From assembly GCA_008973525.1 (NCBI GenBank), contig WACJ01000514.1:1240001-1304000 (forward strand): 64,000 bases of DNA, read 5' to 3'. Positions 56,010-64,000 of the stretch are shown in pieces. This DNA is from Stenopsyche tienmushanensis (taxonomy: Eukaryota > Arthropoda > Insecta > Trichoptera > Stenopsychidae). The notes below the pieces were generated by a model. That model was not told the origin of the DNA, did no database searches, and worked only from the letters and a program-made list of their open reading frames with translations. The number at the start of each line of letters is the position of its first letter. Positions within the stretch are counted from its first letter, which is position 1. The position numbers and the translations under genes were made by a program.

Positions 56010-56830
56010 TTTTAAGAACATCCCTTATTTATAAGATCTGGCCGTTTTAAGCGTTGCGGAGGTGTATATCAGCGCAAGTCATTTTTATTCAAAGGCCCAT
56101 TTTCCGCTTCTAGCCCATTTATTATCACCTCTACATTTCCTTCAACATTTCCATTGTTTCTCCTCTTGTGTAGTTAAAAAGTAAATTTTCTTTATGGCTT
56201 TCCGTCATTTGTTATGGCTAGTGTTGATATATTAAAAATAATAAAAACCACCATAAATTACTCAGAGTAATGGCAACCGTGGGATTGGAGTTCCTGGAAG
56301 CATTTGTGCCCCCTCGTATGTCGCACATTATTTCGTTTTTAGCAGGAAGACAAAAGGTTATCCAAACAGATTTCACCTCATATATCTTATGTGACGTCAA
56401 ATATTATACTATTATACTTGCCTAGAGGTGCTAATCTACACATGTGACCATTACTTTACATACAATTTATGATATCATTATTAAACGTAAATTTGCTAAG
56501 CATGCATAGCAATATCAAATTTTATTGTTGTGTGGAACATTACCTTAATTTGATATAAACATGCTTATTACGTACAATATATAATAGTTCAGATTCAAAT
56601 TTAAAATATTCGGAAACTTGGTCACAACACCATTAAATTGTTGCTTAAGAGCCAACTATAACAAAAGTTATTAATATTGAAATTTATAAAAAATGGAAGA
56701 ATTGCCATAAGAAATTTGGGTTATATATAACTACAGAAGGCGAAACTATGGATACTCTAATTATGTAGTTAGCTCCTAAAGGAGTACTATAAAATATTGA
56801 ATCCATGAATTGCTATTCAACATCATTTAA
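56010..56830. other. No gene seen
   Basis: AT-rich intergenic DNA. Confidence 0.4.
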
Positions 56831-56832
56831 GA

Positions 56833-56975
56833 CATTTAACCTCTAAAGGAGTACTTTGCCAGGGTCTGGCATCCCCCCTCCATTATGCAGAAAGATCACT
56901 CTTGTATATTGAGCTCGGAGACAGACAAAGACAGAGCGCAGTTTGGGAGAGAGAGACGGAGAGCTTCCCCGCCTA
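56833..56975 (-). mobile_element. LTR-like repeat family (fragment)
   Basis: CTCTAAAGGAGTACTTTGCC, ATCCCCCCTCCATTATGCAG, GATCACTCTTGTATATTGAGC, GAGAGACGGAGAGCTTCCCC; collinear with the inner part of 20,420-20,570. Confidence 0.6.
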
Positions 56976-57334
56976 AAAAAAAAAACAGAAAAAAATGTTG
57001 TATGGTCACTATGAATCTGGCATATGATTCTGGCATACTTATTAGTCTATGTTGAAATGGAATAGCATACAGAAAGACTACGACTTCACTTCAGTCAACC
57101 TTCCTCTTTTTCTCCTCTTCTCTAATTCTTTCCTGTGGGTACGCATTGTGGTTGAGCCCTGCACCTCAGTCATTAGCGAGAGCACTTTTTGTTTTCCCAA
57201 TTATACATACTTGTTTCAACACCAAATCTGCGTCAAAGTAACCCTTTATTGGTGAAGTTTATTTATGTTTATGCTTTAACACTACAGCTGTAAACATTGG
57301 TTTGATAAATGCAGCTTGTATTGTTCTTCAGAAG

Positions 57335-57430
57335 CAGGAAAATGGAAAAAATATGCTTTGCCTAGCTTGTCGCCATCATATAATGGAAATCATGTTAGAA
57401 GCCATAGTGAGGCCTTCGCTCGTCTAATGC
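57335..57430 (+). pseudogene. Transposon-type coding fragment
   Basis: The frame reads CLACRHHIMEIMLEAIVRPS. The pattern LACRHHIxE recurs in uncharacterised insect transposon proteins as I remember them; I cannot name the family. No intact frame surrounds it. Confidence 0.3.
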
Positions 57431-58084
57431 TCCTGATATCCAATTGTTTAAATGTTTAAGAAGAACTAGAACATAATTGATTAAAGTGATCATTTTTGAG
57501 GATGAGGCACCATTTTAAAATAGATCGTCTGATAAATAATTGTGTCAAAACTTTAATTTCAGGTATGCCATTGTGCTTAACATAAAAGCAACCCGTGATT
57601 GCTTGCTCGCGAAATCGACCGGAAAATTCCATTTTGAGAGTATAATACAATACAGAAAGTGCTAAGTTCAGATGAACATTGTGGAAAATTGTGCAGTTTA
57701 GTTGAAAGGAGCTGCTGGTGACTTAAATACCAAAGGCAAGAACTTAAAAAGTCATGCAATAAGAGCTCTTGGGTAAGAATTATAAGATTCACATAATAAA
57801 TTTTATACATCATTTAATTTCTTTCTAAATCATCTTTCAAATATACGTTAAATATTTGGTCTAATGCATTTTTAAATTTGATGCTTTAGGTAAGTCTTTA
57901 TTTGATTGTATCGAGTTTAAATCTGCAAGTGAGAGTGCCAAAAAATTAAGAAATCCATCGGAGAGAGCTCAGTGACTAAAGGGAAGAAGAGCGATGTATG
58001 GATGAGGATAGAGACACAGATATCGACTACATCGATACAGACAGCGACTTACTGGATAGTGGGTTCATTATAATCGAATCCATT

Positions 58085-58795
58085 TCCTGCGCTACTGTAT
58101 GGTCTGTTCCGGGCTATCCCGGATTACACACAAAGAGTGTCTTCCAATGATCCTTTAGCCCTACGAGAAACGCTACGCGCAGAGCATCCAAGTGGCTACC
58201 CCATTTTGCCTCGCGCCACTCCAGAGGAGGCGAAGTTTCCGCGGGAAAGACCAGCTTCAGACCATGTGCACCCAAAGGTGCGATGGAAGAGGAAGGACAA
58301 AGGTTAAGTTAAACTTCAAGGGAATACTACCGCGGGTTCACTGCCACCATGAGTTCAACCTCAATTTGAAGGGGGCTAAAACAGTTGACGGAATGCAGAG
58401 GCTACCCCTTCCCCATGGAACTCGTATCAGTTCGGTCATTTGTAGTATCTAGCCACAGAGACGAGTCGCCGTTCGAACAGCCTAAAACCGTTCTCCCCTG
58501 TTTTCCTAGGCTATTGAGGATAGTGGTGAGCTTTTGACACAGTCTCTACCAACTACTGTAATCGGCTGTTCTACACACCCCTTTATGAATTTGCAGCACA
58601 GGGTGACCTGCTCACCCAACTCATGTTAGCTGGGCTACCCTAGCAGCGTTTGGTGAGCAAACTGACGAGGCTACTTTCGCGATCGCTCTCCTCCACATCA
58701 TTTACACAGGGGTTCAACTGTTACACACGGGCGTAGGGTTGGCTCCTCCTCTGGGGTTTTATGGGTGGGCATCGTGGAGTCTAACACCCATCCGA
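58085..58795 (+). mobile_element. Repeat family C (copy 3)
   Basis: TGTATGGTCTGTTCCGGGCTA, AGAAACGCTACGCGCAGAGC, GTATCAGTTCGGTCATTTGTAG, GAACAGCCTAAAACCGTTCTCC, AACTCATGTTAGCTGGGCTA, ACGGGCGTAGGGTTGGCTCC, GGAGTCTAACACCCATC. Its 5' part has a rearranged segment relative to 40,495. An 86-codon frame at 58,192 is not shared with copy 2. Confidence 0.75.
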
Positions 58796-58799
58796 ATAG

Positions 58800-59735
58800 A
58801 TGAGGATAGTAAATGACCCATTTTTCGCCACCAGTTACAATACTATTCAAAAGAGGACTACTTATTTGTCTCGCTAATAAGGCTTAGCACGTTTGCCGTT
58901 CTTTTTTCTGGAACCAATAACCCCCCTAATTCCCAGTGTCAATTTTGATATTAATATTGTTATGAATTATTAAAACATGCTTTATATTACATGTTATATA
59001 TCAAATTATGATGATCAAGCGATCAATCTAATAATCATCGCACCGAAAATAAAGCCGCTGGATATTTTCTTAAAAAATCATGTTCATAATATATTTAAAA
59101 ATTGTTTATTTTTAATGACGCTTTGAATTGCACATTTCGCAATTTGATTGACTGTGCGAAGGTGGAATTTGTTTGTAGATATTATTTAACATAAATAAAT
59201 CGCGTTTCAGAGATGCGGCTAAATAACGTGTTATCAATCCACTCAAATCAACCATGCTTGTAAAAATATGTATTTATGACTCTCGAAATAGTTTTGTTAG
59301 CACATAGTTTGGTTGCTCATATTTGGGTTTAGAAGTTGACGTTCCCTGAACTGGAATAATGCTGCTTTATTATTGAAATTATGGTTCCATTGTTGAAATC
59401 ATTATTAATTTGATTGTTTGTGTAGTTTTATTTATTGTCGATAGGTTGCAGTAAAAAAAATATAATAGTTGCTGGTTCGAATAATGGATTGGTTCGAAAA
59501 TTAATTTAAATTTATTATAATAGATTGTTCAGTTAGGAATGTCGTTTTTTAAGTTAAATTCAGACATAAAATTGGTTAATTAATTTTATTGATACAATGT
59601 ATTCTCCTTCAGTAGATACAACCTTTTTTCATCCATTTAATATTTTTTATTCCGGAATATTAAAATTCAACCAGTTTTGATGTAAAATATTTTTCGATTC
59701 TTCTATATTTATGATTTTTTTCCCCGATAATTAAG
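58800..59735. other. No gene seen
   Basis: AT-rich intergenic DNA. Confidence 0.4.
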
Positions 59736-59739
59736 TCTG

Positions 59740-60295
59740 CATCGATCTAAATACATGATAGTCGGAACGAGCAAAGCCAGGAGAATAAGGTGGACATGAA
59801 ATCGTTGGCGACGGTTAACTGCACTTGGCTTTTTGGTACTCAACGTTACTTTTAAAATTTCTAATTGTGAACAATAAATCTCCCTCGTTATGGTTTGACC
59901 ATATGGAAGTACTTCATTATAGATTATCCATTTGGAGTCCCACTAATAATTTAAAAGAGCTATTTTTACTGTTAGACCCGGCCGAGGGGTTGATTTCTTA
60001 ACCTGGCCATTTGAAAGCCATTGTCTTTTGCGTCTTTGATTTGAATACAACACCCACTTTTCATCTTCAGTCACAAGAGAGTGTAAAAATGGTTGTTTCT
60101 TCACTTTATCGATTAAATTATGACACGTACTCCCGCGCACCTCTTTGATCTATCCAAGTTTGTCTGTTCATTCTCGTATAGTCTATGCTGTATTTGATTC
60201 AATTTCAGCACGCAAGATATCGTCATCCACTTTAACCTTTCTCTCATTTAGGACCTTATTTTTTAAACTAAAAAAAATCACTTTTAAATTGTTTA
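59740..60295 (-). pseudogene. mariner transposase remnant
   Basis: The minus strand at 60,140-59,943 reads KKQPFLHSLVTEDEKWVLYS then NQRRKRQWLSNGQ and PRPGLTVKIALLNY, the segment with the first catalytic Asp in mariner transposases (FLxRIVTGDEKW ... KRxWxxPGQ). After a stop, WIIYNEVLPYGQTITREIYC follows, then frameshifts. Upstream, DDILRAEIESNTAYTIREW resembles the N-terminal helix-turn-helix region. The second and third catalytic acids are not intact. It differs from the relic at 44 kb and belongs to another mariner lineage. Confidence 0.8.
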
Positions 60296-60299
60296 AATG

Positions 60300-61730
60300 A
60301 TCACTGGCATTGACAAACAGTTAGATATTCTCCATGTGAGTGTATCACAAATATTTTCAGTTGCATTGTTTGTTTGTAGATATTCGTACGGTATGCATTT
60401 TTGCGTAAATGATTATCAAATCATATTTTTGTATAAAATAACGTTCTCCAGATGTAAGTCGACTAACAAAATATACAATACGTGTTGTCAAATGGATGGC
60501 TGAGACACAACTGATGGTCAAAAAGTAGGTATTACAAAAAAAACGGCATTTCTAACTGGACAATCTAATATTTAAAGAAGTAATTTTCAGCTTTTATCAA
60601 ATATCTCATTTCGTTTTATTTTTATACAAATGTTGTTCATTCGACGTTGAATGTTTCGTAAAGACTGATCGAAGGTTAAAAATTTCCCATAAGTTTATGT
60701 GGAGAATGTTTATTTAATTAGCTAAATATAACAGATCAAACATTTGAGATTCATAAACAGCATCCTTATTCTGACAGCTATGTTGCTTATCAATCATAGA
60801 TCGCTTGAGTGATTTTTAGCATAGTTATTCTCTTCTCAATCATATTAGAGCGTATTCCGCGAATTTCAAATAGCTTGCAAATCTGGATAAATTTTCAAAC
60901 ACCGGGACTTATTTGAGCCATAAAATACTGGTTGTTTGACTACATAAATAATTTATACGATCTACAGCCACTTTCGCTACGCCGGTCGCGATTTTTTCGT
61001 AGTGTTTATATAGGCAAGTTGTGTTGTAAACTCCACAATGGATGTTTGTTCTCTCAGTGATTCCGAGAATAAACAAAGAAAAAAGGCATACGGAGAAGAA
61101 CTATCCTGAAATGCCACTTGAAAAATTAACTATGCTAATATTTCCAACGAGCGGGGCTGCATTCAAAAGAAAATGCTTGCGTTATACAAATAATCCATAA
61201 AAAAAAATGTTTATGGGAATTCTTAAACGTTTGCCCTATGTGGATAGTTTTGTGCGAAAAATAAATAAACAGAATTATCGCTCAATGATTTTTTCAGGCG
61301 GATAAGAATTTCAATAGGAAGTGTTTCTGATATCACCGGTGCTTTTATGAAAAAAGCTCGATAAGGAGCTTTTTGCGGCAGATTGCGAGATTCAATTTGT
61401 TCTGGGGCATGGTGTGATATTCCATATCGTTTATATTCCTTTCACGTTCCTGCTGAAGTTTTAAAATAGAACCATTAGGCCTAGAACTTGATGTAATCGA
61501 TTTCTCTACGCCAGTGTTTAACACTTTTTTTGCAACGAATTGAAAAGACATGTTAAAAGCAGGCTCAAACTAGCGCATCATTGGTTTTTTTGGTTTTTTC
61601 TTTCTTATAAAACATTTTTTAACACATACTGTATAGAAAAAATACTATATATTGATATATTATCGGAAGATTTCCACTTGGAAGCGATAACACTATCTTC
61701 CAATGCCTTCTACATTGCTTTGTATTCGCC
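60300..61730. other. No gene supported
   Basis: Ordinary short frames only; possible old transposon DNA around 61,000-61,550 without a recognisable motif. Confidence 0.4.
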
Positions 61731-61734
61731 GAAA

Positions 61735-61845
61735 CTGGGAGGGTCAACCCGAAATGGGTAACCACTCAATCTCGAATTCGCGAGGATAAGTTGCACGTAG
61801 ACGGGGATACACCCTCAGTTGATGTATGAGCGAATCCAAAATGCA
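61735..61845 (+). mobile_element. Fragment of the element inserted at 16,982
   Basis: ACCACTCAATCTCGAATTCGC, GACGGGGATACACCCTCAGTTG, GAGCGAATCC match the reverse complement of 17,150-17,240. Confidence 0.75.
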
Positions 61846-61899
61846 TTTTTAGATTCGCACAATCCAAATAATAAAAAAAAACGCTCATAGTTAAGCTGT

Positions 61900-61990
61900 A
61901 TGGTAGGATGATCGCGTATTTGCGAGCGAATTCCAATGATTCAGAAAGAGCACTCTTGTACGTTGAGCTCGGAGAGAGACAGATATGGAT
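61900..61990 (-). mobile_element. LTR-like repeat family (fragment)
   Basis: GATCGCGTATTTGCGAGCGAATTCC, CAGAAAGAGCACTCTTGTACG, TTGAGCTCGGAGAGAGACAGA; matches the inverse of the 20,195-20,280 and 52,500-52,555 regions. Confidence 0.6.
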
Positions 61991-61994
61991 AAAA

Positions 61995-64000
61995 TGCACT
62001 GTACATAGAAAAAAGCAATAATTGGGATAATCAGAGGTAACTGGTTCACGTTCAACATCCAAACTGATTAACAAAATACATTGAAGACAAGCGTCAAAAT
62101 AAAAGCATTTCAAATCAAGGATTTAATATTGTTGTATACTCCTTTTAATGTTCGCATAGAACATTTTATTGAGAACGAATTTAATATTCTTATCTTGTAC
62201 CGTTATACATTTTCTTTTAAGGCTTCAATCGCACACCCCCTGATTCTCCGCAAAGCAATATTAAATACTTCGCCGACATTGCAATTTAAATAAGCTATAG
62301 AATTGTATGTCAACGTTTTCTAGAATTCGCAAAAACGTCTGCCTTCCTGGATGACTTTTATTATCATTATACTCGCTGCGAAGAAAAGGATGACCATGTT
62401 CGAAGATCCTCGGGAAATATTCGGGCTGAAAAGGCTATTTAAATAAAAAAATAATTCGATTACCATAAGAGCTAAGAGAAACATCCTGAACGAGTCATAG
62501 ATATCCTCTTAAAGTCGTAAAGACTGACATATTACATTATTATAAGAGATATTTATATGTACCTACTGTCCATTTACTTTGAGATATGACCGACTTTTTG
62601 TTTTGGCAGTGGATATAAAAAATAAATAAATATATCTTGAATTTAGAATGAGAATTTCACATAAAAAGATGGAATTTATAGAAAAGTCTCTTATTTAGAA
62701 TGATTTTTATTATTGACACAAAGTACACATATCATATTACTTGAGCAGCAGACGTCTAGGCAAACATATAATGTACAATATTTGCATAAATCTTCGCTGT
62801 GGTGATGAGAAAAAAGCAGAGAATTGATGAATTTCAAGTCAATCCCTTTTAATTTCTTAAATTTCTATCATATAAAATTGTTCATTGATAAGCTTGATAT
62901 TGAATAATTGTAGCTTTACATTTAAATTATTCAAATTCTCTTCTAAAGCTGTTCTATTGGAACATTACTGCTAAATGGCTGTGGATGACCGTTTGACAGC
63001 TATATTGATATTTGCTCGTGGCAAATTTGCATGTCTGCTGCTGATACGTTTCAATTCCAAGCTTATACTGGCAGATTACATAAAGATTTCCCATAGAATA
63101 TCCATATTCACGATTCAATAAGGTCTGGCATATTGGTGATTTTTGAAATGCCGAAAGCGATGCTGAAATTTGATTTAGGATTGACACACAATTGGGTTGG
63201 ACGCGAGGAACTTTTTTCGACTTATATCAATATTATTTGCGTTAAATCCCTCTTTTTAATATTAAATATATAAAGATTGAATCACATAGTTAACCTGTTC
63301 GAGGACAGGGTTACTGCTTATTCATCTTGACATTTAAACAATGATTTCTGCTCAGCAAAATTGACACATCCGACCAATGTGCGTATTTATTCCTATGTAA
63401 ATATCTTAAATTTGAAATATGACTTTGTTTTGTAGTCAATATTTTATGTCTTGAGTCTTTATTTTAATGAAATTCTATTTATCAAGTAATTTGATTTAAT
63501 AATTCAATGATTAGCTATCAAAGTCAAATATTATGATGTCTAGTCTGTGTATGTTAGAGAGACTCACTTCGTTTTATAGTGATTATGTATTTTAAAAGCA
63601 TCCATCAGGATGAAAAATTTAGGCTTTTTGAAGCCGACGCTATCCTTTTTTTGCTTGTCAAAATTGCTGGATTGATGAACACATCCATAAAAGTCTTTGG
63701 ATTGGAAAAAGTAAATAAAAGGAATACTTTCAAGATATTTAGATGAATAAAAAATAAATCCGACCGAAGATTTGGTCTCAAATTCGAAACTGGGACGTAT
63801 TGTGGCTTGCGAAAACTACTGAATTGTTAAGCTTTGTTGTTTGCAAACAGATTAAACTTTTGGAAGACCTATAAACTTTGGCCGAAGAAAACCTGCACAA
63901 TGACCGCTCACAATTGAAACTACAATGGACATTTAATATACTTTACTCTTTTTCACAGCGGAAAAGTATCTTTTATGCGATGGAATTTAGAAAATATGTT
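61995..64000. other. No gene supported to the window end
   Basis: AT-rich. A 77-codon minus-strand frame at 62,954 with four cysteines has an upstream TTTCAG, but no partner exon or known domain was found. Confidence 0.35.

Noticed and set aside
62954..63187. Cysteine-containing 77-codon minus-strand frame with an upstream TTTCAG
   Set aside because: No companion exon, no recognised family and no nearby regulatory signal; not enough to call a gene.

Overview
The window looks like nuclear DNA of an insect. It is AT-rich, its genes have introns, and it carries four RR-1-type cuticular protein genes, an extracellular vWA/Ig (hemicentin-type) gene and a U1 snRNA gene. The transposable elements are R1-like and Jockey/CR1-like LINEs, mariners, hAT elements, a Mutator-like remnant and a Helitron-like end. 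The sequence alone does not fix the order of insect. I see no bacterial or phage genes and no CRISPR.

Layout. Bases 1-20,700 hold no convincing host gene. They are a mosaic of diverged short repeat modules, named here alpha, beta and gamma, that recur in both orientations. Between them lie a 1-kb TIR element, a 0.5-kb repeat, an hAT remnant, a Mutator-like transposase remnant with a 1.36-kb non-LTR-like insertion, and an inverted pair of LTR-like repeats. At 21,231-25,296 (minus strand) there is an 11-exon hemicentin-like gene. From 25.6 to 36 kb are repeats: an hAT MITE, R1-like LINE pieces and a second copy of the 1-kb TIR element. A U1 snRNA gene lies at 36,003-36,163. From 38.8 to 56 kb are four small secreted cuticular protein genes in the order minus, minus, minus, plus, separated by transposons. 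From 56 to 64 kb only transposon remnants and AT-rich DNA are visible.

The four cuticular genes share one build: a TATA box about 75 bp before the ATG, a 9-nt first coding exon (three codons), a phase-0 intron of 71-262 bp, and a second exon of about 107 codons followed by AATAAA. They are a local tandem family with one inverted member. The encoded proteins should be exported by epidermal cells into chitinous cuticle. The hemicentin-like protein should act in the extracellular matrix or haemolymph. No pathway link between the two is visible.

Most notable observations: (1) the alpha/beta/gamma mosaic, in which alpha keeps a pair of inverted arms across diverged copies, sometimes with matching changes on both sides; (2) a mariner relic that received two LINE 3' ends at essentially the same site, readable from the target duplications; (3) a hemicentin-like gene whose exon 7-8 junction is out of phase by one base; (4) a well-folded U1 gene with a substitution in the U1-70K-binding loop.
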